Counted from the first letter of the stretch, positions 8,822 through 18,915 are shown. The stretch is 62,319 bases of DNA from Desulfovulcanus ferrireducens (GCF_018704065.1 NZ_JAGUQP010000018.1:1-62319); one strand, 5' to 3'. Numbers and translations: made by a program. The notes: a model not told the origin generated them from the letters alone.

Positions 8822-9184
8822 CTATTTATCTAATGCCTCATTAATCAGCTTGATTAACTTATTTAGGTCAAACGGAGTGTATAGATCATCAAAAACACCC
8901 ATTTGCATGGCCTTGATGGACAGGTGGATGTGTTCTGTATCGTTTATAATAATTATTTGAACGTGGGGTAGTTTTTTTTTGATTTTTTTTATGATTTCCA
9001 ACCCCTTATTTTGTAAACCATGCAAGTCGAGGATGACTACTTTTGCCTGAGATTGCCCAAGTTCCTCCAGGATATTTTCAAAGTTCTGAGCATGGAAAAT
9101 ATCGAACCCCTTTTCTTTGAGTCGAAAAATTAACTTTTGCAAAAAGAGGTTATTAGATTCGATAAGAAAGATTCTTTTAGCCAT
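8822..9184 (-). CDS. Stand-alone response-regulator receiver domain, degenerate
   Basis: 120 residues made of a single receiver fold with no output domain. The phospho-acceptor Asp is kept in VILDLHG (D53). Two other key positions look altered: the acidic pair at the start of the fold reads IES (E9-S10), and the near-invariant Lys before Pro-Phe is Thr (LYTPFDL, T103). It may therefore be phosphorylated weakly or act by protein interaction only. The ATG at 9184 is chosen over a TTG nine bases upstream; neither has a strong ribosome site. No kinase gene is adjacent; the nearest is at 60213-61880. Confidence 0.8.
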   Translation of the reverse strand: MAKRIFLIESNNLFLQKLIFRLKEKGFDIFHAQNFENILEELGQSQAKVVILDLHGLQNKGLEIIKKIKKKLPHVQIIIINDTEHIHLSIKAMQMGVFDDLYTPFDLNKLIKLINEALDK

Positions 9185-9370
9185 GCCAACCAACGTTTTT
9201 TTTTGTTAAAATTTTCTCAAAGCAATTTAGTATACAGCAAGGATGGTGCCAAGAAAAATGGTATGTTATTTTAATGTGTTGGATAAGGTGCGGGTTGCAG
9301 GTGAAACATAGTGAAAAGACATGTTTTTGTTGATGTTTTATTGTGAAACAAATTGAAAAGGCAACGATAA

Positions 9371-9400
9371 AAAAAAGGGGGGCTGTGCCCCCACTTTTTT
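9371..9400 (-). terminator. Terminator of the rpsO-pnp transcript
   Basis: A 6-bp GC stem (GGGGGC / GCCCCC, 3-nt loop) with flanking A- and T-runs begins directly after the pnp stop codon. It closes the ten-gene translation cluster on the minus strand. Confidence 0.9.
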
Positions 9401-11611
9401 TTATCGTTTAAAACGTGATTTAGTTCGTTCGCCTCGTTTTCGCGACGGTCCAGAACGAGCTGGACGGGCAAAAGAAGAAAGGTCTACTTTTTCACCGTTC
9501 TCCTCCTGAATAACAGCTGAACGACTCAGGCGAATCCGGCCGTTGTCTTCAATCTCTATTACCTTTACCTTTACCCTGTCTCCTACCTTTAGCAAATCAG
9601 AGACATTCTCGACCCTTTCTTTCGCTAGTTGGGAAATATGCACCAGACCGTCCACTCCGGGCAGGATTTCCACTACTGCCCCGAAGTCAAGAATTTTCTT
9701 CACCAGGCCCTCGTAGTTTTTGCCTAGTTCTGGTTTTTGGTTGAAAAACAGGATCATTTCAATAGTTTCATCCAGCGCCTTTTGCGAAGGTGCAAAGATG
9801 GTGATTTTTCCTGTATCTTCAATGTCAACTGAGGCGTTGGTAGTGGCAGTAATGGCCTTGATGTTTTTGCCGGATGGTCCAATAACATCTTTTATTTTCT
9901 CCGGCTCCACATAAATCACTCCCATCTTGGGGGCATAAGGTGAAAGCTCTGTCCTGGGTTTGTCCAGAACCTTGTTCATGGTTTCCAGAATATGCAGCCG
10001 GGCATCCTTGGCCTGGGCCAAGGCTTTGGCCATGATTTCAGAGGGGATGCCGGAAATTTTGATATCCATTTGAATAGCCGTGACCCCATCTTTAGTCCCG
10101 GCCACTTTAAAGTCCATATCGCCCAAATGGTCCTCATCGCCCAGTATATCAGTGAGAATAAAATAATCCTCGTTTTCCTTAATCAGTCCCATTGCAATAC
10201 CGGCTACTGGTTCTTTAATGGGGACGCCTGCATCCATTAAAGCCAGGCTGCTTCCGCATACAGTGGCCATGGAAGATGAACCGTTGCTTTCCATGACTTC
10301 CGAAACGATTCTTAAAGTAAAAGGAAACTCTTCTGCAGACGGTAGAATAGGCAAGAGAGCCCGTTCAGCCAGAGCTCCATGTCCTATTTCTCGCCTCGAT
10401 GGTCCCCGCAACATCTTTACTTCGCCTACGCAATAAGGAGGGAAGTTGTAGTGGAGCATAAATCTTTTTACGCTATCTCCAGCCAGAGTTTCAATGCGCT
10501 GTTCATCAGTGGTGCTGCCCAGAGTAGCGATACATAGAACTTTTGTTTCTCCCCGAGCAAAAATAGCTGAGCCATGAGTCCGGGGTAATATTCCCACTTC
10601 AATTGTTAGGGGTCTGACAGTTGTTAAATCCCGCCCATCAATTCTGGTTCCTGATTCCTTGATTTTTTTGCGTACAATCTCTTTTTCCAGTTCTTCCAGT
10701 ATAGTAGAAACCATACTAAGTTTAGAAGAAGCGTCTGGTTCTTCAGAAAATTTTTCTGTCAGGGCTTCTATGACCTGGTTGTAGACTTCTTTTTTCGCCT
10801 GTTTGCGAGGAAGCTTTTCAGGGACTTCCAGAGCCTTACTTAAATCTGAATAAGCTAACTCCCGTACAGTACTTTTCAGGTTTTCATCTAGCTCAGGAGG
10901 AGTAAATTTCAGTTTTTCCTGACCACACCTCTGGCGAAGAGTTTCCTGGGCCTCTATTACTGGGAGTATTTTTTCATGTCCCCACTCAATGGCTTCAGCC
11001 AGGATTTTTTCGGGAAGGAATCTGGCTCCTCCTTCAACCATAACCACACCGTCTCTGGTAGCAGCAAGAACCAGATTCAGTTTACTTTGCTGGATCAGGT
11101 CTTGTGTGGGGTTCAGAACAAATTCTCCGTTAATATATCCGATTCTAGCGCCAGCAATCGGGCCAGAAAAAGGAATTCTTGAAATATGTAAAGCTGCAGA
11201 GGCTCCGGTCAAGGCCAGTATATCGGGATCATATTGGGGATCTGCCGATAAGACAGTGGCAATTATTTGTACTTCATCGCGGAAGCCATCAGGGAAAAGG
11301 GGACGAATTGGGCGGTCGATAAGCCGAGAAACAAGGGTTTCCCGTTCGCTGGGCCGACCTATCTCCCTGCGGAAATAGCCGCCGGGGATTCTTCCAGCAG
11401 CATAAGACATCTCCTGGTAGTTGACTACCAGGGGCATAAAGTCTGTTTCTCGGTCAAGGGTCTGGGTAACTGCAGTAACTAAAACAACGGTGTCACCGCA
11501 TTGGACCCAAACAGCACCGTCAGCCTGTAAAGCTAGCTTTCCGCTTTCCAGGATGATTTCACTGCTTCCATAAGGTGCACTTACCCGAGATGAATCAAAA
11601 TTCTGTTCCAT
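9401..11611 (-). CDS. pnp: Polyribonucleotide nucleotidyltransferase
   Basis: 736 residues from the ATG at 11611. The frame is open for another 44 residues upstream, but that part is Lys/Ser-rich intergenic read-through and PNPase proteins normally start at MEQNFD-like sequence. Two RNase PH domains are separated by a helical linker. A KH domain with its GxxG loop (VIGPSGKNIKAI, about 550-610) and a C-terminal S1 domain (about 615-690) end in a basic tail. The enzyme is the phosphorolytic 3'-5' exoribonuclease of the degradosome. It is the last gene after rpsO, and the spacer carries a 19-bp inverted repeat that may allow RNase III-type autocontrol, as in E. coli. Confidence 0.97.
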   Translation of the reverse strand: MEQNFDSSRVSAPYGSSEIILESGKLALQADGAVWVQCGDTVVLVTAVTQTLDRETDFMPLVVNYQEMSYAAGRIPGGYFRREIGRPSERETLVSRLIDRPIRPLFPDGFRDEVQIIATVLSADPQYDPDILALTGASAALHISRIPFSGPIAGARIGYINGEFVLNPTQDLIQQSKLNLVLAATRDGVVMVEGGARFLPEKILAEAIEWGHEKILPVIEAQETLRQRCGQEKLKFTPPELDENLKSTVRELAYSDLSKALEVPEKLPRKQAKKEVYNQVIEALTEKFSEEPDASSKLSMVSTILEELEKEIVRKKIKESGTRIDGRDLTTVRPLTIEVGILPRTHGSAIFARGETKVLCIATLGSTTDEQRIETLAGDSVKRFMLHYNFPPYCVGEVKMLRGPSRREIGHGALAERALLPILPSAEEFPFTLRIVSEVMESNGSSSMATVCGSSLALMDAGVPIKEPVAGIAMGLIKENEDYFILTDILGDEDHLGDMDFKVAGTKDGVTAIQMDIKISGIPSEIMAKALAQAKDARLHILETMNKVLDKPRTELSPYAPKMGVIYVEPEKIKDVIGPSGKNIKAITATTNASVDIEDTGKITIFAPSQKALDETIEMILFFNQKPELGKNYEGLVKKILDFGAVVEILPGVDGLVHISQLAKERVENVSDLLKVGDRVKVKVIEIEDNGRIRLSRSAVIQEENGEKVDLSSFARPARSGPSRKRGERTKSRFKR

Positions 11612-11686
11612 TTTTTTCAAGTCCTTAAGTTTGTGAGAATAATTAGCTTGGCTACTTTTGCTCTCTTTTTTTGGTTTTATAGTTTT

Positions 11687-11800
11687 GAGTTTTGAGTTCT
11701 GAGTTGACTTTATATGCGTCCAAGATTTTACATTCCGTTTCAATAAAAATCAGAATGAAGATCAGAAGAGCGCATCAAACAAACTCAGAACTCAAAACTC
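11687..11800 (-). promoter_or_regulatory. Inverted repeat in the rpsO-pnp spacer
   Basis: Positions 11687-11705 and 11782-11800 are perfect 19-nt reverse complements (left arm GAGTTTTGAGTTCTGAGTT) around a 76-nt loop. In the mRNA this makes a long duplex between the rpsO stop and the pnp start. In enterobacteria a hairpin at the same place is cut by RNase III to autoregulate pnp; the same role here is inference. Confidence 0.6.
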
Positions 11801-11812
11801 TTCTCAGACACT

Positions 11813-12082
11813 CTATTTTCTAAGTCCTAACCGTTTGATGAGATTACGATATCTTTCGATATCTTTATTTTTCAGGTATTTGAGCAGGTTTCTTCTTTTA
11901 CCGACCAGTTTTAAAAGCCCGGTGCGAGAATGGTAATCTTTTTTATGTACTTTAAAGTGTTCGGTCAGGTACTTAATCCTGGCGGTTAAAAGAGCTACCT
12001 GTACTTCTGGAGAACCAGTATCTCCGTCATGTTGCTTAAACTCATCAATAATCTTTGCCTTTTCTTCAGGGGTCATAACCAC
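11813..12082 (-). CDS. rpsO: 30S ribosomal protein S15
   Basis: 89 residues, the normal S15 length. Typical sequence is visible: [20 protein letters not shown] near the N-terminus, [29 protein letters not shown] in the middle and [13 protein letters not shown] at the end. It binds the 16S rRNA central domain early in small-subunit assembly. I chose the GTG start because a GGAGG site sits 8 nt before it; the ATG two codons later is farther away. It lies between truB and pnp, the common bacterial order. Confidence 0.97.
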   Translation of the reverse strand: MVMTPEEKAKIIDEFKQHDGDTGSPEVQVALLTARIKYLTEHFKVHKKDYHSRTGLLKLVGKRRNLLKYLKNKDIERYRNLIKRLGLRK

Positions 12083-12109
12083 AGCAATATCCTCCTTGAG
12101 TTTTAGATT

Positions 12110-13060
12110 TTAGTTCTGCGTCCATAGTCCGCGCAAAATGGTCCACCTAAGCCGCCCATCCTTTACCTTGGCCTGAACCAAAGCCAGTTCCTGTCCTTTT
12201 TCATTCACTAGCAGTGCCCTGGCATCTTTTTTTTGTGGCAACTCTGGAACCAGTTCCGGATCCAAGGCATGGCCATGACGGATGAGCTTTTCTGCCTCGG
12301 TAGAAACAGTTGCCTGTGGCCAATGAGACAGGGCCTTGGGTATGGACAAAATAAAAGGTTCCAGTTGTTCCGCTTTTAAGACCTCCTCCAGGTCAAAAGC
12401 TTGTTCAAGCCCGAAAGGATGGCATTTTTCCCGGATGAGTTCGGTTAGAACAGCCCCGCACCCTAAGCGCTTCCCCAGGCTGTGGGCCAGGGAGCGTATA
12501 TAAGTGCCCTGGGAGCAAGTCACCCGAAAATTTATTTCTGGCAAGTCTATGTGTATGACTTGTGCCTCAAAAATTTTTATTGCTTTTGTCTTTAAAGGGA
12601 CCTTTTGTCCAGTCCTTTTTAGGACATAAAGTGGTTTCCCTTTATATTTTGCCGCTGATACAGGAGGCACCTCCTGTTCTTGAAGATTTTTCCAGTTCAG
12701 AATTTCCTGGACAACATCTTCCTCGCGGATATTGTCCCAGGGAAGTTCTGCTTCGATTTTCCCTTCAATATCATAGGTATCAGTGACAAGGCCAAGTCGT
12801 AAGGTCCCTGCATAGGTTTTTTTGCCTTGGCCTAAATAATTAGCCAGCTTCGTAGCCTGCCCGAATAAGACCAGAAGAACTCCTTGAGCTAAGGGATCCA
12901 AGGTTCCGGCGTGGCCGATTTTCTTTGGTTTAAATCTTTTTTTAATTCTATTTAGACACGCAGTTGAAGTAGGCCCTTTGGGTTTATTTAAAACCAGCAC
13001 GCCACTGGGAAAAGTCGATGTGCGAGAGTCGAGAGTTAAAGAGGAAGTAATGTTATTCAT
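12110..13060 (-). CDS. truB: tRNA pseudouridine-55 synthase
   Basis: 316 residues. It makes pseudouridine at position 55 in the T-loop of tRNAs. The catalytic Asp lies in GHAGTLDPLAQGVL (about residues 49-62) after VLNKPKGPTST. The KTY motif and the RxxxGxYIRSLAHSLG-like segment (CSQGTYIRSLAHSLG) are also present. The C-terminal part (about 250-316) resembles the PUA-like extension of longer TruB proteins. The first codons overlap the end of nrnA by 8 bp, so translation is likely coupled. Confidence 0.95.
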   Translation of the reverse strand: MNNITSSLTLDSRTSTFPSGVLVLNKPKGPTSTACLNRIKKRFKPKKIGHAGTLDPLAQGVLLVLFGQATKLANYLGQGKKTYAGTLRLGLVTDTYDIEGKIEAELPWDNIREEDVVQEILNWKNLQEQEVPPVSAAKYKGKPLYVLKRTGQKVPLKTKAIKIFEAQVIHIDLPEINFRVTCSQGTYIRSLAHSLGKRLGCGAVLTELIREKCHPFGLEQAFDLEEVLKAEQLEPFILSIPKALSHWPQATVSTEAEKLIRHGHALDPELVPELPQKKDARALLVNEKGQELALVQAKVKDGRLRWTILRGLWTQN

Positions 13061-14024
13061 ATTTAGACAAATATTGGCTCACAGTATCTAAAACTTTTTC
13101 CTTGGCCTGGCTTAAGGACATTTCTAATGTCCCTCCGGATGCATTTTTATGTCCCCCTCCGCCTAAGGAACTGGCCATCTGTTGTACGTCTATTTTGCCG
13201 TATGAGCGGAGGCTGAACTTAATCTTTTCTGCCCCATCTTCGCGTAAACTAATGGCCACCTTAACACTTTTTATATTTCGTACGTAGTTTACCAACCCTT
13301 CGCAGTCCTCAACAGTGGAGCCTGTCTGTTTGAACATCTCTTCCGTAATAGTGATCAGGCCGATTTGGTCATTAAAATGCAGTTCTGTCCCCTGCAGAAC
13401 TTTGCCCTGTAATTTGATCTTGTTTATAGTCCATTGTTTTTGCATCTGGGCATTCACGAGGCCAAAGTCCAGTCCTTGACGAATGAGATGGGCTGTAAGC
13501 TCCAGAACTTCTGGAGTTGTGTTGCCAAAGGAAAAGCCGCCAGTATCACTGGCAATGGCCAGATAGATAGCCTCGGCCAGAGGCCCCCGTAAAGGAACTC
13601 CTAATTTTCTGGCTATTTGGGCCACCATTTCTCCCACCGAAGAAGAACGAGGCTCGACCCAGTTGATTAGCCCAAAGTCAGGATTACCCAGGTGATGGTC
13701 AATATTGATGGTTCTAACCTTGGTTATCAGGTTCTTGATTTTTTCTCCAGGTCGACTGCTATCTCCACTATCAAGAACGATTAACCATTTAGGCTCTTGC
13801 TCGGGCAGTTCCTGAATGATTGGTCCCGGCAACTTTAACCAGCTAAGCCTTTGCGGTAGTCCAGACTCGTTATACAGAACAAAATTTTTTTTCAGGCTCT
13901 GTAAAATATAGCCCATAGCAGCCATAGCACCGACAGCATCGCCATCTGGATTGGCATGGGCTGTGACCAGAAAATGGTCGTTTTCTTTTATAACTGTTAG
14001 TATTTGCTCAAGGTTTTTGGTCAT
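13053..14024 (-). CDS. nrnA: DHH-family oligoribonuclease / pAp phosphatase
   Basis: 323 residues from the ATG at 14024, which lies inside the end of rbfA (17-bp overlap) and has a GAGGA site. The longer frame to 14099 is not used. DHH motifs are clear: AHANPDGDAVGA, VLDSGDSSR, the signature IDHHLGNP, and the DHHA1 glycine loop GGGGHKNASGG near the end. NrnA degrades short oligoribonucleotides and dephosphorylates 3'-phosphoadenosine 5'-phosphate. Clearing pAp links it to sulfur metabolism, although the position between rbfA and truB is standard in many bacteria. Confidence 0.92.
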   Translation of the reverse strand: MTKNLEQILTVIKENDHFLVTAHANPDGDAVGAMAAMGYILQSLKKNFVLYNESGLPQRLSWLKLPGPIIQELPEQEPKWLIVLDSGDSSRPGEKIKNLITKVRTINIDHHLGNPDFGLINWVEPRSSSVGEMVAQIARKLGVPLRGPLAEAIYLAIASDTGGFSFGNTTPEVLELTAHLIRQGLDFGLVNAQMQKQWTINKIKLQGKVLQGTELHFNDQIGLITITEEMFKQTGSTVEDCEGLVNYVRNIKSVKVAISLREDGAEKIKFSLRSYGKIDVQQMASSLGGGGHKNASGGTLEMSLSQAKEKVLDTVSQYLSKYE

Positions 14025-14334
14025 AGACCATTTCCTCAAGAAAGGTATCCCAAACAAAGCGCAGTTCAGGAACAAAACGCAGGCGCAAGTTTTGTCCAAG
14101 ACTTGAACGTAAAAACCCCCGTGCGTGATTCAGAGCCTGAGTAAGTTCATCGGATTGACCATGAATATGGGTATAGAGCACTTCAGCCACGCTCATATCC
14201 CGGTTTAAACGCACTCCGCTTATAGTTATGAGTTGTAGACGAGGATCCTGAATGTCCTCGACCATAATTTTGGCCAACTCCTGCATGATCATGTCGGCCA
14301 GTTTTGCGGCCCGTCTTGAAGTTGCTCTACGCAT
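14008..14334 (-). CDS. rbfA: Ribosome-binding factor A
   Basis: 108 residues, the usual RbfA size. The N-terminus is basic (MRRATSRRAAKLADMIMQELA). It is followed by the conserved DPRLQLITISGVRLNRDMSVAEVLYT and the C-terminal LRLRFVPELRFVWD. It is a KH-fold factor for maturation of the 16S 5' end in the 30S subunit. It starts 5 bp after the DUF503 gene and its 3' end encodes the start of nrnA. Confidence 0.95.
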   Translation of the reverse strand: MRRATSRRAAKLADMIMQELAKIMVEDIQDPRLQLITISGVRLNRDMSVAEVLYTHIHGQSDELTQALNHARGFLRSSLGQNLRLRFVPELRFVWDTFLEEMVYDQKP

Positions 14335-14339
14335 TACTT

Positions 14340-14627
14340 TTACGCTCCAAATACTTCCATGTGCACATCTATTATTTCGTCGGTACTGATTGCCTCAATC
14401 ATCGCCAGGGCCTTGTTCAGTATTGATTCTACTCTTTTGGTCTCATTGGCTACGGTGACAATGCCCAAAGTCAAGATATCCAGACTATCTAAATGTTCAA
14501 TCTCAGCAACAGCCACATTGAATTTATTTTTTAGCTTTTGCTTCAAGCTATTGGTGATCTGCCGTTTGCCTTTTAGAGAGAAAATACCGTATAACCTAAA
14601 TTTAATGATTAATGATCCAATCAACAT
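14340..14627 (-). CDS. DUF503 (YlxP-like) protein
   Basis: 95 residues, matching the small DUF503 family that sits between infB and rbfA in many bacteria. Recognisable parts are the SLKGKRQITNSLKQKLKNKFNV helix and the following EIEHLDSLDILTLGIVTVAN strand pair. The biochemical role is not established; ribosome maturation is suggested by context only. It is spaced tightly to rbfA. Confidence 0.88.
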   Translation of the reverse strand: MLIGSLIIKFRLYGIFSLKGKRQITNSLKQKLKNKFNVAVAEIEHLDSLDILTLGIVTVANETKRVESILNKALAMIEAISTDEIIDVHMEVFGA

Positions 14628-14746
14628 TTTCTGAGTTTTTGAGGCACGTATTAAGTTTTATGTTTGACGGGGACACTTACATATCCATTTAACTATTTAA
14701 CTACTCAGCTAAACACTAAGCCTTTGGCTTTCGCTTTGGAATAAAG

Positions 14747-17386
14747 TTACAATTTCGCCTTTTCTTCTACTTCTTCAAAGGCCTCGATTACATCACCAAC
14801 TTTGATGTCATTGTAGTTTTCCAGACCTACACCACATTCAAATCCTTTTTGTACCTCTTTGACATCATCTTTAAATCTTTTCAAAGAGCTTAATTTTCCA
14901 GTATAGATAACTACTCCATTCCTGAGCAATCTGACCTTGGCGTTGCGCATTAGTTTTCCGTCTACAACCATACAGCCAGCTACTGTGCCGACTTTGGGGA
15001 CACTAAAGGTTTGCAATACTTCGGCCTGACCAAGATATTGCTCCTTGATGATTGGAGCAAGCATGCCTGCCATGGCATCTTTGATGTCGTTAACGAGATC
15101 ATAAATGATGTTATAGAATCTGATTTCAACGTTTTCCTTTTCAGCCACTTCTTTGACTTTTGCTGTGGGTCGGACATTAAAACCAATGATAATGGCCGAG
15201 GAAGCCGAAGCCAACATGATATCAGATTCAGAAATAGCTCCTGTGCCACCGTGGATAATATTGATCTTGATTTCATCGGTGGATAGTTTGCGCAAGGCTT
15301 CGGAAATGGCTTCCAGGGACCCCTGGACATCAGCCTTGAGAACAAGATTGAGGGTTTGGGTTTCGCCTTCCATCTTGGCTGCAAGTAAGCTCTCCAGTGT
15401 GATTTTATTTTCCTTGGCAAGTTCCCTTTCCCTCTGTTTGACCTGCCTTGCCTCGGCAATGCGTCTGGCTACTTTCTCGTCTTTGACCACTACAAACTCA
15501 TCACCGGCCTCTGGCACGCCATCAAAACCCTGTACTTCCACGGGAAATGACGGCCCTGCTTCTTTTACTTTTTTGCCTTGATCATTGAACATGGCTCTGA
15601 CTTTTCCATGCTTAAGACCACAGACAAAGGCATCTCCCTGGCGCAGAGTACCGCCCTGGATCAGGACTGTACCAACTGGGCCGCGCCCTTTATCCAACCT
15701 GGCTTCTATTATGTGTCCGTGCGCCGGCTTGTTTGGGTTGGCCTTTAGTTCTAATACCTCAGCCTGCAAGAGAATCATTTCCAGAAGTTCGTCAATACCA
15801 ATTTTCTTTTTAGCTGAGACATTAGTAAAGATGGTTTCGCCACCCCAATCTTCGGGAACCAGCCCAAGTTCAGCCAACTCCCTTTTTACTCGATCAGGAT
15901 TGGCCCCTTCCTTGTCGATTTTGTTTACAGCTACGACAATGGGTACATTAGCAGCTTTGGAGTGGTTTATGGCTTCTCTGGTCTGTTCCATAACGCCGTC
16001 ATCAGCTGCTACAACCAGAACAACTATATCTGTGACCTCGGCTCCGCGGGCGCGCATGGCTGTAAAAGCCTCGTGTCCCGGAGTATCCAAAAAGACAATG
16101 TCCCCTTTTGGAGAGGAGACGTAATAGGCTCCAATGTGTTGGGTTATGCCACCTGCTTCTTCTGCAGTGACTTTAGACTTTCTAATAGCATCTAAGAGAG
16201 AAGTCTTACCATGGTCTACATGACCCATAATTGTCACCACCGGAGGCCTGGGACGCAGATCTTCGGGTTTATCTTCTTCCTTGGGCAAGAGGAATTCATC
16301 TTCTGAAAAGCCCACTTTTTCCACTTCATAACCAAATTCAGCTGCCACGATAGTTGCCGTTTCAATGTCAATAGATTGGTTAATGGTGGCCATAACGCCT
16401 AAAGAAAGTAAAGTTTTGATGATATCCTGAGCCTTGATTCCCATTTGTTTGGCCATGTCCGCCACCCTGATGGCCTCGTCAATTTTTACTTTGCGTTTGG
16501 AGGCCTTGATGGGCTGGGTGGTTGGTTTGGCAGGCTCTTCAGGAGCCTCCTTTTCTACTTTTGCTCTGGCTTTTGGTTTCCCTGGCCCTTTGTCTTCTGG
16601 TTTGACAGCTTTTTTCTTCTTTTTGGCCTTTTTGTCTTCCTCTTCTTCATCGTGATAGAAATCAGAAAAATCGACAACTCGTTTTTGTTTTTTCCCTTTT
16701 TTCTTCTTTTTGCGTTTTTTCTTTCCTTCTTCTTTTTGCTCTTCAACTGGAACCTGGACTACCTCTTTAACTTCAGCTTTGGGCAAGAGTTCGGATTCTA
16801 CTTCAGGCTCTGTTGAAGGTTCAGCAACAGGGGGCTCAGGCTTGGAAATAACCCTGACTTGTGGCTCAATGACTTTTTTCTTCTTTTTAAATTTTTTTCT
16901 GGCTTTTTTGCGCGGTTTAAGTTCTTTCTTTTTCTGATCTAACTCTTCTTTACTTTTTTCTTCTTTTTCAGGCTTTTCAGGGGCTGCTTTTTTAATTTCT
17001 TTTTGTGGGGGCTCGATTTTTTGAGGGACTTCTTTGGCTGAGGTTACTTCAGGAGCAGTTTCTGGAACTGGCTTTTCAGTGACCTCTTTTTTTAGTTCAG
17101 GTTCAGGGAGAGCTTTATCTTCCTCTTTTAAAAGCTCTACTTTCTGTTCTGGCTTGGGTTTGGGCTTTCTTCTACGCCTAACAATAACTCCAGACTCAGC
17201 TTTTCTTTCGACAACTGTCTCCTGAGGTGTTTTAGTTATCTTCTCCCGGACTAGTTGCACCTCTTCATCTGTCAAACCGCTCATATGGCTTTTGACATGA
17301 ATGTCCAGTCCCCTCAGGATTTGAATCAATTCCTTGTTGGAAATTCCAAGCTCTGCAGATAACTCTCTAACGCGCATTTTGGACAT
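14747..17386 (-). CDS. infB: Translation initiation factor IF-2
   Basis: 879 residues. The N-terminal IF2_N domain (1-50, [19 protein letters not shown]) is followed by a long Lys/Glu/Pro-rich linker (about 60-290), a second IF2_N-like domain (about 295-350) and the GTPase core. G motifs are GHVDHGKTS (G1), DTPGHEAF (G3), NKID (G4) and SAKK (G5). C-terminal beta-barrel and initiator-tRNA-binding domains follow. It delivers fMet-tRNA to the 30S subunit. Its ATG overlaps the end of the YlxR gene by 20 bp. The linker is extended compared with minimal IF-2, as is usual in this lineage. Confidence 0.97.
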   Translation of the reverse strand: MSKMRVRELSAELGISNKELIQILRGLDIHVKSHMSGLTDEEVQLVREKITKTPQETVVERKAESGVIVRRRRKPKPKPEQKVELLKEEDKALPEPELKKEVTEKPVPETAPEVTSAKEVPQKIEPPQKEIKKAAPEKPEKEEKSKEELDQKKKELKPRKKARKKFKKKKKVIEPQVRVISKPEPPVAEPSTEPEVESELLPKAEVKEVVQVPVEEQKEEGKKKRKKKKKGKKQKRVVDFSDFYHDEEEEDKKAKKKKKAVKPEDKGPGKPKARAKVEKEAPEEPAKPTTQPIKASKRKVKIDEAIRVADMAKQMGIKAQDIIKTLLSLGVMATINQSIDIETATIVAAEFGYEVEKVGFSEDEFLLPKEEDKPEDLRPRPPVVTIMGHVDHGKTSLLDAIRKSKVTAEEAGGITQHIGAYYVSSPKGDIVFLDTPGHEAFTAMRARGAEVTDIVVLVVAADDGVMEQTREAINHSKAANVPIVVAVNKIDKEGANPDRVKRELAELGLVPEDWGGETIFTNVSAKKKIGIDELLEMILLQAEVLELKANPNKPAHGHIIEARLDKGRGPVGTVLIQGGTLRQGDAFVCGLKHGKVRAMFNDQGKKVKEAGPSFPVEVQGFDGVPEAGDEFVVVKDEKVARRIAEARQVKQRERELAKENKITLESLLAAKMEGETQTLNLVLKADVQGSLEAISEALRKLSTDEIKINIIHGGTGAISESDIMLASASSAIIIGFNVRPTAKVKEVAEKENVEIRFYNIIYDLVNDIKDAMAGMLAPIIKEQYLGQAEVLQTFSVPKVGTVAGCMVVDGKLMRNAKVRLLRNGVVIYTGKLSSLKRFKDDVKEVQKGFECGVGLENYNDIKVGDVIEAFEEVEEKAKL

Positions 17387-17615
17387 GCCTTACCCCCTTA
17401 CATTTATTTCGCCATCCCCTGAATTTGGATATATTTTTTTGGCATCTCTCTTTATGACAAACATAAAAGCCCCGCCCAGGGCTTTTCCCAGTGGGATCGA
17501 TTTGGAGCTCGTTTTCTGTCCGTGGACAGGTGAATCGGACAAGCTCGTGTTTGGGATATTTTTGCCGGCATATAACACAAGTTCTAATAGGGATATGTTT
17601 GTTAGCTTTGCTCAT
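17367..17615 (-). CDS. rnpM: YlxR-family RNA-binding protein (RNase P modulator)
   Basis: 82 residues with the family motif [18 protein letters not shown] near the N-terminus and PGRGFYVC in the middle. Members of this DUF448/YlxR family lie between nusA and infB in very many bacteria. They bind RNA, and in Firmicutes have been linked to RNase P. The four Cys at CxxC and CHKERC could bind a metal. It overlaps infB by 20 bp and follows nusA closely. Confidence 0.9.
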   Translation of the reverse strand: MSKANKHIPIRTCVICRQKYPKHELVRFTCPRTENELQIDPTGKSPGRGFYVCHKERCQKNISKFRGWRNKCKGVRHVQNAR

Positions 17616-17634
17616 TTATTTTTTTTAAGTCCTC

Positions 17635-18915
17635 TTAAGAAGATGAAGGATCCTCCTCTGATTCTTCCCCTTCTTTTTTTTCTTTATCCGGTCTCAAAAG
17701 ATTTATGGCTGCCCTTAAATCTGAGACTTTGTCCGGGTTAAACCCTGGTATTTGCAGAAGTTCTTCATCACTGGCCTGTGCTAATTGGTCCATGGACTCA
17801 AAACCAGCCCGGAGAAAATCTTGCATTGAAACTTCTGCAGCGCTCGCCAGTTGTTCGAGCACTTTTTTATGCTCGTTTATCTGATTATATCTGGTTTCAG
17901 TATATACATCTATCTTCCAACCCAAAAGTTTAGAAGCAAGTTTAACATTCTGGCCTTTTTTGCCGATAGCCGGAGTAAGTTGATCATCAGGAACAATCAC
18001 TTCTAGAGTCTTTTCTTCTTCGTCAACGAAAATTTTAGAGATGCGTGCCGGAGATAGAGCATTGGCTGCATATGTGGCTATATCCGGGCTCCAGACAACT
18101 ATATCGATCCTTTCCCCTTTAAGTTCTTGGACAATATTATGGATACGAGAGCCCTTGACTCCAACGCAAGCGCCAACAGGATCCACGTCCAAATCTTGAG
18201 TCATAACAGCTACTTTGGCTCGTTTGCCCGGATCTCTAGCTGCTCCCATGATTTTGACTGTACCGTCAGCCACCTCCGGAACCTCGCGATGAAACAGGGC
18301 AATCAGATAGTCAGGATGAGAGCGGGAGACAATGATTTGCGGGCCACGTCCTTCTTTGCGTACATCAATTATAAAAGCCTGGATCCTGTCTCCACGACGA
18401 TATCTTTCCTTTGGGATCTGTTCGTTTTTGGGCAAAAGCGCTTCTGTTCGGCCTAAATTAATGATCCAGCCTTCCTTGTCTCTGCGTTGGATAATACCAC
18501 TTATGATTTCACCCTTTCGATCTTTATATTCTTCATAAATGATTTCCTGTTCTGCATCGCGCATTCTCTGGATTATTACCTGTTTGGCAGATTGGGCAGC
18601 AATACGGCCTAAGTCTTCCACTTTCAGCTTGAAGCCCAATTCATCGTCCAGTTGCACATTGGGGTCATGTTTTTTGGCTTCTTCCAGGGAGATTTCTGTA
18701 TCCGGGTCATTTACATCCTGGACAACAATCTTGAATTGATACACATCAATTTCCCCGGTTTCTTCATTGTAACTGACCTCGATGTCCAAATGGTCACCAT
18801 ACTTTTTGGCCACTGAAGACCGGACTGCCTCTTCCAGGGTATCCACGAGTAAATCCCGATCAATACCTTTGTCTTTGCTAATCTGGTCGATGGCCTTTTT
18901 AAGCTCTAAACCCAT
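17635..18915 (-). CDS. nusA: Transcription termination/antitermination factor NusA
   Basis: 426 residues. The RNA-polymerase-binding N-terminal domain (1-125) is followed by an S1 domain (about 130-200; GEIISGIIQRRDKEGWIINLG) and two KH domains. The KH loops are VGVKGSRI and AIGKKGQNVKLA. A helix-hairpin-helix-like end (LLQIPGFNPDKVSDLRAAI) and a short acidic tail close the protein. It controls pausing, termination and rRNA antitermination. It lies 42 bp after rimP, as in most bacteria. Confidence 0.96.
   Translation of the reverse strand: MGLELKKAIDQISKDKGIDRDLLVDTLEEAVRSSVAKKYGDHLDIEVSYNEETGEIDVYQFKIVVQDVNDPDTEISLEEAKKHDPNVQLDDELGFKLKVEDLGRIAAQSAKQVIIQRMRDAEQEIIYEEYKDRKGEIISGIIQRRDKEGWIINLGRTEALLPKNEQIPKERYRRGDRIQAFIIDVRKEGRGPQIIVSRSHPDYLIALFHREVPEVADGTVKIMGAARDPGKRAKVAVMTQDLDVDPVGACVGVKGSRIHNIVQELKGERIDIVVWSPDIATYAANALSPARISKIFVDEEEKTLEVIVPDDQLTPAIGKKGQNVKLASKLLGWKIDVYTETRYNQINEHKKVLEQLASAAEVSMQDFLRAGFESMDQLAQASDEELLQIPGFNPDKVSDLRAAINLLRPDKEKKEGEESEEDPSSS

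Noticed and set aside
11612-11743. N-terminal extension of PNPase
   Set aside because: It covers part of the rpsO-pnp inverted repeat and lies outside the conserved PNPase start.
16555-16746. Lys-rich 63-codon frame inside infB
   Set aside because: It is a shadow of the Lys/Glu-rich linker of IF-2 in another frame.
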